Made by a program: the position numbers and the translations under genes. A stretch of 40,007 nt of DNA, taken from the IMG/VR virus record IMGVR_UViG_3300031565_000126, positions 1 to 40,007 of that record, one strand, 5' to 3'. Source of the DNA: a virus. Numbering within the stretch: the first letter of the stretch is position 1; every line of letters starts with the position of its first letter. Below the pieces are notes generated by a model. That model did no database searches. It saw only the letters and a list, made by a program, of their open reading frames with translations, and was not told where the DNA came from. Positions 28,438-36,192 of this stretch are shown piece after piece.

Positions 28438-28857
28438 CTACGTCGACCACGCTGGCTCTGTACCGTCTGCGAGCGCTCCCGTAGCCGTCCAGACCAGGCT
28501 CCCGTCTAGCGCCCGCGTTACGTCATAGTTCCCGTAGAGACACTCGTTGGTGCATATCTGCCCGCTGATCGTAAGAGTGGTGGTGCGTATCACGGCGCTG
28601 AAGGGCACAGTCTTGAATACGTCATGGCTCGCTAGAGCGGTCGGGTTGAACACGCCATTGAGCGTGACGCTGTAGTCGGGCAGCAGCAGCAACCGCTCAT
28701 GCGCCGCTGAGTCGATCCCAGTGGTGTCTTGAACGCCCCGGGTATGGCTGAAGTTCAAGCTCGTAACGTCATTGACGATTGCCCTAAGTGACTCCCCCAT
28801 GTCGTCCACGCTGCACAGCGTCCAAGCTATGCCTGATTCCTTAACCTCACCCGCCAT
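28438..28857 (-). CDS. Tail-tube-like structural protein, copy 1 of a tandem pair (139 aa)
   Basis: Paralog of 27892-28308 with the same start and the same conserved blocks; differs mainly in the middle (LNGVFNPTALASHDVFKTVP) and near the end (DVTRALDGSLVWTATGALAD). Good ribosome site (GGAGGTAGGGG). The two may form a mixed tube, or one may decorate it. Confidence 0.8.
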   Translation of the reverse strand: MAGEVKESGIAWTLCSVDDMGESLRAIVNDVTSLNFSHTRGVQDTTGIDSAAHERLLLLPDYSVTLNGVFNPTALASHDVFKTVPFSAVIRTTTLTISGQICTNECLYGNYDVTRALDGSLVWTATGALADGTEPAWST

Positions 28858-28860
28858 CCC

Positions 28861-29304
28861 CTACCTCCTTTCTCTCTGCATTTTGTAGGTCTCCTCGTTC
28901 ATGTGTTCCGTCCAGTCCCGGGGCCGCTCGTGGATGCGGTCTCCCATCATGGTTCGGTGAATGAATATCTCCTGCTTGTCCAGTGGTCGCCTGTGAGGAG
29001 GATGAAGACCAGTGTGGCTTTCCCCAAAGCAGGTCTGCCCGGGCGGGAAGGTGAACTCTGATTGCCCGCCCTCAACCTTCTTCTCTGTGAAGTAGCGCCC
29101 GCTCTTGTGCCGGATGTATTCGGCCTGGACGCTATCTGTCGGGACAATCGTCATCCAGCCCCCTAGGTAGTGAGGGCATTCTGCTTCCTTGCAGCTAATC
29201 GTCTCCCAATGCGTCTCCAGGGGGCGGTCAACTATGAACTCCTGACCGCCAGGTCTTACAGCCCTTCGCGGCGGGAGATGAATCATCGGTCGGCTGTAGC
29301 TCAC
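28861..29304 (-). CDS. Conserved phage protein of unknown function in the tail module (147 aa)
   Basis: GTG 29304 overlaps the previous stop (GTGA). Contains CKEAECPHYLGGWMTIVPTD, YIRHKSGRYFTE, EFTFPPGQTCFGESHTGLHP, and a DWTEHMNEETYKM end. The C/H pattern (38, 43, 92, plus His) could bind metal. I recall this pattern in tail regions of other siphoviruses without assigned function. Confidence 0.7.
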   Translation of the reverse strand: MSYSRPMIHLPPRRAVRPGGQEFIVDRPLETHWETISCKEAECPHYLGGWMTIVPTDSVQAEYIRHKSGRYFTEKKVEGGQSEFTFPPGQTCFGESHTGLHPPHRRPLDKQEIFIHRTMMGDRIHERPRDWTEHMNEETYKMQRERR

Positions 29305-29423
29305 TTCTTCACCTTCTTTGGGCAGATGGGCTTGCCAGCCACTAGGCCATCATGGTCATCCCATGCCCGCCCGCACCTCGAGCAGCAGCCCGTCCCCGCT
29401 GGTAGCTTCTCTTTCATAGTCAT
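29301..29423 (-). CDS. 40-aa zinc-binding micro-protein
   Basis: ATG 29423 overlaps the tail-tube stop (TGATG); ATG 29417 also possible. CCSRCGRAWDDHDGL then PICP gives a Cys/His zinc knot with a Lys-rich tail (KKVKK). Overlaps the next gene by GTGA, which supports translation. Function unknown. Confidence 0.6.
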   Translation of the reverse strand: MTMKEKLPAGTGCCSRCGRAWDDHDGLVAGKPICPKKVKK

Positions 29424-30406
29424 CAGAACACCGGCGTTGCTTGGTTGCGGTTGTAGCAGACGGCGAACGTCACGCTGGTGACGCCCTCGCTGGTGGACGT
29501 AGCCAGCCGCAGATGGCGCTCTACCTTTAGCGTGGTAGCCGTAGCGATGCGCTCAGTGGTCACGCCTGTGACCTCTGTGAAGGCCCCGCCAGTGACGGCG
29601 GCATAGGCGTCGTTGGCCGCGTCGTCCATCGACTCCTCAATCGTCATAGTCACGTCTGTGCCGGTGAAGGCCGTCACGACGAGGTAAGCCTGGAGGCCGT
29701 AGTTGGTGTTGATCTTCGTGCAGGTTCCGCCGGTGCCAGCGGTAGTTACATTGACCGCAATGGTGAAGTTGAGGGTGTCGACAACGGTCACGACATGGCT
29801 GGCATTGACATCAGCCAAGGGCACCGCATCTTCATGGCCGGCGATGATCACCGAGTCGCCACTGACCAGACCATGCACTGCCGCGCACAGGATGTTCGTC
29901 GGGCTGGCTTCACTTGAGGAGGTGATGGTGACAGCGGCTGCCTGAGTGCCGTCATTTACATCGTCGCCGTTCGTAGCCTCGGTGTCCGTACGCAGGCCGA
30001 GCGTCAGGTTCCGACACCACTCCAGGCCATAAGCATTAGCAAGGCACTGGCACGTCACCTGAAGGCTCCCATCGGCTCCCCGCACCATGTCATGGTTCAT
30101 CTGCTTGGCGGTCATGGCCGCGGCGGGGTCGCCGAGCGTCGTCCCCCTGAAGTAGAGGACCTGAACGTCAGTGATCGCCATGCCCTTCAGTGCGGCGAAC
30201 TCTTTGCCAGTCTGGTCATCAAACCAAGACTGAAAACTGATCTCCCCATCCCGCTTGCCGCCGATGCGATCGTGGGCACTCTGGTTGATGGCCGTCACAT
30301 CCATGAGCGCGGGTCCGCCGCCAATGCGGGTCAGGGCACAGATGTCTCCGCTCAGGTCGTAGACGCCGACATAGGCGTTGTCTCCGAGTCCGCTCTCTTT
30401 AGCCAT
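29423..30406 (-). CDS. Major tail (tube) protein with extra domain (327 aa)
   Basis: N-terminal ~150 residues (SGLGDNAYVGVYDLSGDICA, IGGGPALMDVTAINQSAHDR, GEISFQSWFDD, VLYFRGTTLGDPAAAMTAKQ) match a recurrent siphovirus tail-tube family. Residues ~165-230 (PTNILCAAVHGLVSGDSVII, VVTVVDTLNFTIAVNVT) form an added beta domain, possibly displayed on the tube surface, before the C-terminal part (HLRLATSTSEGVTSVTFAV). Forms the DNA conduit of the tail. Confidence 0.82.
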   Translation of the reverse strand: MAKESGLGDNAYVGVYDLSGDICALTRIGGGPALMDVTAINQSAHDRIGGKRDGEISFQSWFDDQTGKEFAALKGMAITDVQVLYFRGTTLGDPAAAMTAKQMNHDMVRGADGSLQVTCQCLANAYGLEWCRNLTLGLRTDTEATNGDDVNDGTQAAAVTITSSSEASPTNILCAAVHGLVSGDSVIIAGHEDAVPLADVNASHVVTVVDTLNFTIAVNVTTAGTGGTCTKINTNYGLQAYLVVTAFTGTDVTMTIEESMDDAANDAYAAVTGGAFTEVTGVTTERIATATTLKVERHLRLATSTSEGVTSVTFAVCYNRNQATPVF

Positions 30407-30614
30407 TCCTCACTCCCCTCTTGATGACCGGCGCTGGCCCCCGGCCTTCCCTCACTCTCTCCATGATGCCCCGCGCCAGCGCCGACTCAATGTTCAAATG
30501 AGCCGGCGGCGTGAACACCTCGCCCGCCTTCCACACATGCCACTCCTCGTACTTCGGCGACTCGGGGTTGGGGCTCTGTCGGAGGCTCATTTTCTTGAGC
30601 GCCTTGTATCTCAT
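30399..30614 (-). CDS. Small conserved phage structural-region protein (71 aa)
   Basis: MRYKALKKMSLRQSPNPESP, then WKAGEVFTPPAHLNIESALA; a short protein of this pattern recurs beside tail genes in siphoviruses. Basic at the end (PAPVIKRGVRNG). Function unknown. Confidence 0.65.
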   Translation of the reverse strand: MRYKALKKMSLRQSPNPESPKYEEWHVWKAGEVFTPPAHLNIESALARGIMERVREGRGPAPVIKRGVRNG

Positions 30615-30622
30615 ATCCCCTC

Positions 30623-31063
30623 CTATGGCGCGAACGTCGCGCTGCCGTCTATCATCAATGGAATGCTGATGTCCAGAACACGGAAGATCGTGCCGCTCAC
30701 ATCCTGGTAGCCCGGCCTACTATTTATCCCCAACGGCATGATGTTCCTGACGCCCGTCACCTCCAAGGTGAAGTCGCCCAGCAGGTCGGCCTCGACCTCC
30801 GCCATGATCTCATCCAGCGCGAACTCGATGTCTTCCCTCGGTAGCTCCATTGCGTTCACATAAACCCTGATGATGATCTCTCGCTGCTCAATAGAGCTGG
30901 CCAGCGTTGTGCTGACGTGGGCAGCATCGCCGAGTATCAGCGCGGCGTGGTAGTCAGCAGGGGCGCTCTTAGGCTCCCCTACCTCGACGCCGCCGGGGAA
31001 GTAGCCCGACGCCTGAAGGTGGCTCTGCATAGCCTGGAATACGGGCTTGAGCTTAACCGCCAA
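30623..31063 (-). CDS. Tail terminator / head-tail joining protein (146 aa)
   Basis: VFQAMQSHLQASGYFPGGVE start, YHAALILGDAAHV, EQREIIIRVYVNAM, VEADLLGDFTLEVTGV pattern resembles lambda gpU-like/tail terminator families. Located between the gp10-like gene and the tail tube, the expected place. Overlaps the gp10-like gene by 11 bases. Confidence 0.72.
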   Translation of the reverse strand: MAVKLKPVFQAMQSHLQASGYFPGGVEVGEPKSAPADYHAALILGDAAHVSTTLASSIEQREIIIRVYVNAMELPREDIEFALDEIMAEVEADLLGDFTLEVTGVRNIMPLGINSRPGYQDVSGTIFRVLDISIPLMIDGSATFAP

Positions 31064-31439
31064 GTCGTCTCACCGCCTGGGCGATTCTGTTGTTCACGAT
31101 GCCAGCCTTCAGTTTCTCCAGTTGTTGTTTCGCGTTCCTGAACATGGCGTAGCCCTTGAACCGACTCTTGGCATTGCGGCTCGAAATGCCCTCCAGCCAG
31201 GGACCGTAAACGACCTTCGAGTCGTGGATACGACCGTGCATGGAGTTCTGCATTTCGCCGTGGATGCTGCGCCGATAGTGGCCGGTGAGGACGCCGTGAC
31301 CTGAGTGAAGCTGGAGCTTTACCCTACGTTCGCCCTCCGCCGTAACGTCCTTGACGGCTTCATGGATGGCCTCCTTTATCGCCCCTGGCCCCTTGCCCTC
31401 AAGGAGAGGCCCCCTGGCTGTGACCGTTACCGAAGGCAT
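31053..31439 (-). CDS. HK97 gp10-like head-tail joining protein (128 aa)
   Basis: GAIKEAIHEAVKDVTAEGER, VLTGHYRRSIHGE, VVYGPWLEGISSRNAKSRF is the characteristic HK97-gp10 pattern (helix, TGxLRxS, YGxxLExG). Acts in completing the connector or tail. ATG overlaps the previous stop. Confidence 0.82.
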   Translation of the reverse strand: MPSVTVTARGPLLEGKGPGAIKEAIHEAVKDVTAEGERRVKLQLHSGHGVLTGHYRRSIHGEMQNSMHGRIHDSKVVYGPWLEGISSRNAKSRFKGYAMFRNAKQQLEKLKAGIVNNRIAQAVRRLGG

Positions 31440-32494
31440 CAGACGCCCACCACGATGTTCCGCCGGTAGCGCTTCCGAATCTCATCTGTCATCCTACTTA
31501 GGACAGTTGTGCGCGTTTCCCTGACTCCCTCGCCGCCACCAATAGAACCTGTCCAACCGCCCTTCGAGAGCTGCAAGTCAGCCAGAGCCAGAGCCTTGCA
31601 GAACTTCTGAATGTCCGCTGGGGGCTTGTAGACATTGATGGCCGTGGCGTTAGCGTGTACCGCCGCCGTCGTGCCGTTGACCCCGCGCTCGATGGTCAGG
31701 GTACGGAAGGTGTAGACATCTGAAGCAGTATCATGTGCGGCCAGTGTGGTGCCGTCGTAGGCCCGAACCACGGAGAGGTCGTTAACGCTGACCGACTCGA
31801 CGTACATCCTCTCGGCGTTCACCAGAATGACCTCGCCGGCTAGGACGGCGTGAGCCGCCTCAAGCGTGACCGTAGTCTGAGCCTTGTTAGCAGTAAGCGC
31901 CCCATTGGTGTTCTTCCCCACGTCGACCACTGTCCGCTCGCTGACGAACACCTGTTCAGTCCCGATTAGCAGAGTGTCCCCGACGCCGATTAGGGAGGCG
32001 TTGGAGCAGACGAAGACAAGAACCGTATCACCTTCTTCCGCATCGGCCAAGCCCGAGGCGACGGTGCCGGCCGCTACGGTATCGTCACAGTAGCCCCAGG
32101 AACCCGTGACGCGGATCTGCTGCTGGTGTGTGTCCTTGATGCTGAAGTAGGCAGAGGAGGCAAGGTCAATCTCAATCCACTGGTAGGGTTTCAGGTTGTG
32201 GGGTTCCTCGAAGAAGTCAGTAGTCTCGATGGCCGTTACGTCGGTGCCATCTTTGGTAAGGGCAGTAGCATCAAGCAGGTCTTCGTCCAGCAGGAGGATG
32301 TAGGGGGAGCGGCCAGCCGAATGCGGCCAGTTATAATAGCGTGTCGCCGTGAGGGGGATGAAGCGGCGGTTGGTGAGCCGATCGATCTCGCGGGAGGCTG
32401 CGTCTATGGCAGCGTCTATCTCGGAAGCGTGATCAGTACCTTTGATGCTGCCCGCCGAAGCTACGGCCTCGCGGGTCGTATAGCGATTGCTCAT
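31439..32494 (-). CDS. Head-tail adaptor (gp6-like) with inserted beta domains (351 aa)
   Basis: N-terminal helices (IDAAIDAASREIDRLTNRRF) and the C-terminal PPADIQKFCKALALADLQLS...RKRYRR frame belong to the gp6/gp15 connector family. Residues ~150-280 (EEGDTVLVFVCSNASLIGVG, TVTLEAAHAVLAGEVILVNA) are extra beta modules that make it about three times the usual length. Stop of the longer connector is followed by the gp10-like gene. Confidence 0.8.
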   Translation of the reverse strand: MSNRYTTREAVASAGSIKGTDHASEIDAAIDAASREIDRLTNRRFIPLTATRYYNWPHSAGRSPYILLLDEDLLDATALTKDGTDVTAIETTDFFEEPHNLKPYQWIEIDLASSAYFSIKDTHQQQIRVTGSWGYCDDTVAAGTVASGLADAEEGDTVLVFVCSNASLIGVGDTLLIGTEQVFVSERTVVDVGKNTNGALTANKAQTTVTLEAAHAVLAGEVILVNAERMYVESVSVNDLSVVRAYDGTTLAAHDTASDVYTFRTLTIERGVNGTTAAVHANATAINVYKPPADIQKFCKALALADLQLSKGGWTGSIGGGEGVRETRTTVLSRMTDEIRKRYRRNIVVGV

Positions 32495-32522
32495 CTGTCC
32501 CTCCTGCTTTCCAGAGGTCGAG

Positions 32523-32837
32523 CTATTCGATTGCTACTGCGTCGCCCTTCTTGATCCTGTCCTTGGCTATCTGGTAACAGTCCGGCGGCTCCACGCCTAC
32601 CTTCTCGCAGTCGTGCTGTAACTCAATCTGCGCGTCTTGGAATCTGTCGAGGTTCAGACGCCGTTCCCGCGTCGGCGTAGGTTTACTAACGGTATCGCCG
32701 CGAATCGCCACGCCGACGCAGTAGGGCATCCGCCGCGAGGGAAAGCCACACTCAGGGCAGGGGACTTCCTCGTCCTCATAACCAGCCACGATCTCCCTTC
32801 TGTGGCCTCCCTCGCAGCAGTAGTCGTATCTTGGCAA
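32523..32837 (-). CDS. FmdB-like zinc-ribbon protein (104 aa)
   Basis: MPRYDYCCEGGHRREIV then CPECGFPSRRMPY is the FmdB/CxxC zinc-ribbon pattern, common near head-tail genes. The rest is charged helix (LDRFQDAQIELQHDCEKVG). Function unknown. Confidence 0.8.
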   Translation of the reverse strand: MPRYDYCCEGGHRREIVAGYEDEEVPCPECGFPSRRMPYCVGVAIRGDTVSKPTPTRERRLNLDRFQDAQIELQHDCEKVGVEPPDCYQIAKDRIKKGDAVAIE

Positions 32838-32838
32838 T

Positions 32839-33525
32839 CTACACCACCAGCGCCTTGGGGAACTGGGCGAACTCCAGAACGCCGTAGCTCAAGGGCTGGT
32901 CGGTAGCCGCACCGAGCTGACAGACGATTGAACCAGCGTCAATGATGGCGCAGGCCGGCCGCTTCCTGATGCTGTAGATGACGGTGTTCCAGGCGCCGGG
33001 ATAGCCGAGGCTGGTGGTTATCGTGTCCTCAATGAAGTCCTGCCGGGCCAGCTCTATGCAGTTCGGGCTGGCACTCTGGGCGGCGGGAATGACATCATCC
33101 GACTGGACGTAGAATGTCCCGCTCGCAGCGTTGCGGTCGTCGCCTCGCAGGTTAGCGGGGACGTAGGCCGTACCTCCCGAAGCGTAGCGCACGATGTCCT
33201 TGTCTACCGTCAGCGCAGCCTGTATGAGCGTAGCCGCAGCGATAACGCCCGGAGTCGCTTCGTAGAGCAGGGGCATCATGCAATTCCCCGCCGAGTTGTC
33301 ACAGATCATGAAGGCCAGCTGGTCGTCGAGTGCCGCGGCGGTCTCTACGCCCGCATCCTCAGTACCCACCTGCACATGGTAGGCCCGGCCAGACAGGATC
33401 ATCTGGGTGAAGAAGTCGGTGACGACCTGAAAGCCCATGCGGTTCACTACGGCCTGGTCTGCCATGCCCTCAGCGACGGGGGCAATGGTGTTGTGCCTGA
33501 CTTTGAACGTCTTGTCTAGGGCCAT
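32839..33525 (-). CDS. Head structural protein, copy 2 of a tandem pair (228 aa)
   Basis: ATG 33525 (MALDKTFKVRHNTIAP) right after the previous stop; GGTGG site nine bases upstream. Shares with 33528-34223 the blocks GFQVVTDFFTQ, GTEDAG, PLLYE--PGV, GTAYVP-NLR-DD, S-PN--ELAR-DF-EDT and GYPG-W, and the end L-FAQF-K-LVV. Probable capsid-surface or head-tail structural protein, exact role unknown. Confidence 0.78.
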   Translation of the reverse strand: MALDKTFKVRHNTIAPVAEGMADQAVVNRMGFQVVTDFFTQMILSGRAYHVQVGTEDAGVETAAALDDQLAFMICDNSAGNCMMPLLYEATPGVIAAATLIQAALTVDKDIVRYASGGTAYVPANLRGDDRNAASGTFYVQSDDVIPAAQSASPNCIELARQDFIEDTITTSLGYPGAWNTVIYSIRKRPACAIIDAGSIVCQLGAATDQPLSYGVLEFAQFPKALVV

Positions 33526-33527
33526 GA

Positions 33528-34223
33528 CTACACCACCAAGTCCTTGTCGAACTGCGCGAACTGAAGGCAACCGTAGCCGGTCGTGTCAGCAGACGCGGCC
33601 CCGTTGTGGCAGACAATGGAGGAGGCGTCGACCAGAACACAGGGCGGGCGACTCATGACGCTGTAGATGCAGGGATCCCAGGTGCCTGGGTAACCTAGGG
33701 TGTCGGCCAGCGTGTCCTCAAGGAAGTCCTTGCGGGCTAGCTCAACGCTGTTCGGGACAGCGCTCTTGGCAGAAGTAACAACCCCAGTACCCGCAGCAGT
33801 AGTAAAGTAGAAGCTACCGCTGGCACTGTTCGGGTCATCGGTGCGGAGGTTGGACGGGACATAGGCCGTACCCGAAGAGGAGTACCGCGCCTTGTCCTTG
33901 TCCACTTCCAACATGGCCATAGCGAGGGTGGCCCCAGCTACCACGCCAGGGTTGACCTCGTAGAGTAGCGGGATCATGGCGCAACCGGCCACATTGTCAG
34001 CCACCATCCAAACAAGGATGTCGTCAATGGATGTGGTGGAACAGCACCCCGCGTCCTCTGTTCCGATCTGTATGTGGTAGGCGTACCCGCTCAACACGAG
34101 CTGGGTGAAGAAGTCCGTTACCACCTGGAAGCCCAGGAGGTTGATGACCGCCCTCTCTTCGTTCGCTTCGGCAACCGCTGGGATAGCGTTATGCCGCGCC
34201 AGGAAGATGTCGCTTCTTGACAT
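33528..34223 (-). CDS. Head structural protein, copy 1 of a tandem pair (231 aa)
   Basis: ATG with GAAGAGGG upstream. Paralog of 32839-33525 (blocks listed there), roughly half identical by eye. It has a CC pair (GTEDAGCCSTTSIDD) absent from the other copy. Likely forms the same fold; two versions may assemble together. Confidence 0.78.
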   Translation of the reverse strand: MSRSDIFLARHNAIPAVAEANEERAVINLLGFQVVTDFFTQLVLSGYAYHIQIGTEDAGCCSTTSIDDILVWMVADNVAGCAMIPLLYEVNPGVVAGATLAMAMLEVDKDKARYSSSGTAYVPSNLRTDDPNSASGSFYFTTAAGTGVVTSAKSAVPNSVELARKDFLEDTLADTLGYPGTWDPCIYSVMSRPPCVLVDASSIVCHNGAASADTTGYGCLQFAQFDKDLVV

Positions 34224-34243
34224 CCCTCTTCTCCTTTCCCTTT

Positions 34244-34295
34244 CCGCCTCGCTCTCTTGCTGGTTAGGGCCGTTTATACACTCGGCCCGAGGCGG
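34244..34295. other. Nested inverted repeat between structural genes
   Basis: CCGCCTCG (34244-34251) pairs with CGAGGCGG (34288-34295), and inside it GGGCCG (34267-34272) with CGGCCC (34283-34288). In the minus-strand mRNA it lies between 34297-34635 and 33528-34223; no T tract. Possible RNA processing or stability element. Confidence 0.45.
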
Positions 34296-34296
34296 T

Positions 34297-34635
34297 CTAT
34301 CTTATCTTCGGCCCGACTGCAAACCAGGCGATGACTTGAGAGTTGTTGGTAGAATCAAGCAGCGTGGGGTCGGTGCCATCCGTCTTGTACGCCTCGATGT
34401 TGAGAATTGCCGCAGAAGTGGATACGCAGACCTGAGTGGGGTCATCGCCAGGTGTGCCAGTCGCTACGATGTTGGCGACTCCAAGCTCACAGGACTGCAT
34501 GTAAGCCGTCAGGGTGACAGGCGTAGGGTTGGTGCCGTCCAGAACGACGGTGCCCCACATCACCCGATAGATTCCTGCCTTGCCCCCAACGTCGGGGATG
34601 AAGTCTCCCAGTATCGTGACATCGCCAGCAGCCAT
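34297..34635 (-). CDS. Small beta-rich structural protein (112 aa)
   Basis: MAAGDVTILGDFIPDVGGKA, YRVMWGTVVLDG, PTPVTLTAYMQSCELGVANI, SNNSQVIAWFAVGPKIR; beta-rich and similar in style to small head proteins placed after the capsid gene. ATG abuts the preceding stop. Role unknown. Confidence 0.68.
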   Translation of the reverse strand: MAAGDVTILGDFIPDVGGKAGIYRVMWGTVVLDGTNPTPVTLTAYMQSCELGVANIVATGTPGDDPTQVCVSTSAAILNIEAYKTDGTDPTLLDSTNNSQVIAWFAVGPKIR

Positions 34636-34880
34636 TACTTCCTCCGCTTCCTGCCGCCGCGCCCACGTCGGTCGGGGGCCACGAGGCCCGTCTCTGTCTT
34701 GGTGCTCATGGCCGACAGGTCGGGCGCCGGGGTGTCCTCGATGGGCTCGACGTAAAGCTCGAAGTTCTCTTTGCCGTCATTCAGAATGTCTTGGCCGAGG
34801 GCATCCGATACCCCGAACACCTGGCCCGGCTCGTAACTGCCCAGGCTCGATGTGTAGCGGCTAACGCATCTCAGCTTCAT
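34635..34880 (-). CDS. Small head-region protein (81 aa)
   Basis: MKLRCVSRYTSSLGSYEPGQ then VFGVSDALGQDILND matches a small family common between capsid and connector genes in siphoviruses. C-terminus very basic (PDRRGRGGRKRRK). Function unknown. Confidence 0.68.
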   Translation of the reverse strand: MKLRCVSRYTSSLGSYEPGQVFGVSDALGQDILNDGKENFELYVEPIEDTPAPDLSAMSTKTETGLVAPDRRGRGGRKRRK

Positions 34881-34882
34881 GG

Positions 34883-35257
34883 CTAACCCAACGTCACGCC
34901 GTCATTGCAGACGATGCGCCACTCCCAGCCGTCCGTCGGGTTGTAATGGCCACAGAGCCGTAGGTGGTCGCCCACGTCAGCGAAGGCCATAGTGGTGTTC
35001 CCCGTCTGGTTGACAGGGGAGACTGCCGTGATCGTGACAGTGCCGTTGTCAACGGTGAAGAAGATGTCCATGATCTGCCCGATGTAGGCGGGGTCGCCCA
35101 GCCCTCGGGCCTCAGCCCCAGCACTAACCAGATTGACGTAACCCGGCTGGTTGCTGGAGATCGTCCCGTCGGCGGCAGGGTCATCAATCTGGCGCGGCTC
35201 CACGCCCACTGCCAAGATATTCTCTCTCGGGGGTCTTCCAGGTCGTCTTGAACTCAT
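34883..35257 (-). CDS. Head decoration-like protein, copy 2 of a tandem pair (124 aa)
   Basis: Shares with 35267-35644 the blocks GVEPR-IDDP, GTIS, PGYVNLV, DP-YIGQ--D-FF, TIT--SPVNQ-G-T, GDH-RL-GHYNPTDGWEWR and CADGVT/CNDGVT. Beta-rich, located just after the capsid gene. Capsid decoration is the best guess. Confidence 0.72.
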   Translation of the reverse strand: MSSRRPGRPPRENILAVGVEPRQIDDPAADGTISSNQPGYVNLVSAGAEARGLGDPAYIGQIMDIFFTVDNGTVTITAVSPVNQTGNTTMAFADVGDHLRLCGHYNPTDGWEWRIVCNDGVTLG

Positions 35258-35266
35258 AGTTGCCTC

Positions 35267-35644
35267 CTAGGCTGGTGTCACGCCATCTGCACAAATGACC
35301 CGCCACTCCCAGCCGTCGGTCGGGTTGTAGTGACCGACCAGCCGTACGTGATCGCCCGTAACAAGGAATGGCAGCGATGTATGGCCGTCCTGATTGACGG
35401 GAGAGGAAGAAGTGATCGTGCAGGTGCCGCCACCAAAGCTCTCGAAGAACAGGTCTAACTCCTGCCCGATATACTTGGGGTCGGCAAGCGTTCGCGTCTG
35501 CGCCCCGCTGAGTGTGACGAGGTTGACGTAGCCAGGGCGACTCGTGGAGATCGTCCCCCCATTGCCAGGGTCGTCTATCTCCCTCGGCTCGACGCCGAGA
35601 ACCGTGATGGCTTCTCTCGGAGCCCTTCCAGGTTGTGCTCCCAT
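35267..35644 (-). CDS. Head decoration-like protein, copy 1 of a tandem pair (125 aa)
   Basis: Paralog of 34883-35257; about half of positions identical by eye, highest over GHYNPTDGWEWR. Starts MGAQPGRAPREAITVLGVEP. Separated from the capsid gene by the inserted plus-strand HNH gene. Confidence 0.72.
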   Translation of the reverse strand: MGAQPGRAPREAITVLGVEPREIDDPGNGGTISTSRPGYVNLVTLSGAQTRTLADPKYIGQELDLFFESFGGGTCTITSSSPVNQDGHTSLPFLVTGDHVRLVGHYNPTDGWEWRVICADGVTPA

Positions 35645-35659
35645 GTCTCAGCCTTCCTC

Positions 35660-35688
35660 TTGACCGTTTTGTGATTTCATGCTACAAT
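35660..35688 (+). promoter_or_regulatory. Strong sigma-70 promoter of the HNH gene
   Basis: TTGACC (35660-35665), 17-bp spacer, TGC-TACAAT (35683-35688), five of six matches in each box plus an extended -10. The predicted start falls at or next to the HNH ATG (35695). Confidence 0.75.
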
Positions 35689-35694
35689 TCTCCT

Positions 35695-36180
35695 ATGGAA
35701 AAGGATTCGCGGGGCCGATTCGCCAAGGGCAACACCTACAATGTCGGACGATGTGGGCCTGCCCATCCTCGTTACAAGGGAGGGCACGTCCAAAAGAGAA
35801 CTGGTTATCGAGTGATTCGGGCCAATGGTCTCTTGGTCTATGAGCATCGTGTCGTCATGGAGCGCCTTCTTGGACGTTCCCTCCAGCGTTGGGAAGTTGT
35901 GCATCACCGAGATGGTGATCCGGCCAACAATGCGCCAGAGAACCTTGAACTGATGACCCAGAGCGAGCATCGCCGCCGGTGCCATCCCCATGCTTCGAAG
36001 CCCCCACCTTGTAAGCCGATGGCTCTGGATGTGGATTACATCGTTGCCCAACATCTCGCTGGCCGGACGGACGCCGATATCGGTGCCGAACTGAACATCA
36101 GCCGCGACACGATCCGCCGCCGTCTCCTTCAGCGGGGCATCAAGCGTAACCCTGGCAATCACCATCTAGTCCTCTCCTAA
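35695..36180 (+). CDS. HNH homing-type endonuclease (161 aa), probably leaderless mRNA
   Basis: MEKDSRGRFAKGNTYNVGRC start; HNH core LLVYEHRVVMERLLGRSLQR then EVVHHRDGDPANNAPENLEL (H-H...N...N-L-E-L); C-terminal HTH (DADIGAELNISRDTIRRRLL). The free-standing HNH_3/HTH layout of homing enzymes in phages. Only six bases separate the -10 box from ATG, with no ribosome site. Sits between capsid and decoration genes on the opposite strand, typical of a mobile insertion next to conserved structural genes. The frame upstream of 35695 is non-coding promoter DNA. Confidence 0.88.
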   Translation: MEKDSRGRFAKGNTYNVGRCGPAHPRYKGGHVQKRTGYRVIRANGLLVYEHRVVMERLLGRSLQRWEVVHHRDGDPANNAPENLELMTQSEHRRRCHPHASKPPPCKPMALDVDYIVAQHLAGRTDADIGAELNISRDTIRRRLLQRGIKRNPGNHHLVLS

Positions 36181-36192
36181 CGTAGCACGTTA
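36178..36192. other. Small inverted repeat between convergent HNH and capsid genes
   Basis: TAACG-TAGCA-CGTTA covers the HNH stop and ends just before the capsid stop. Short stem, no T tract; possibly a weak bidirectional structure. Confidence 0.3.
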
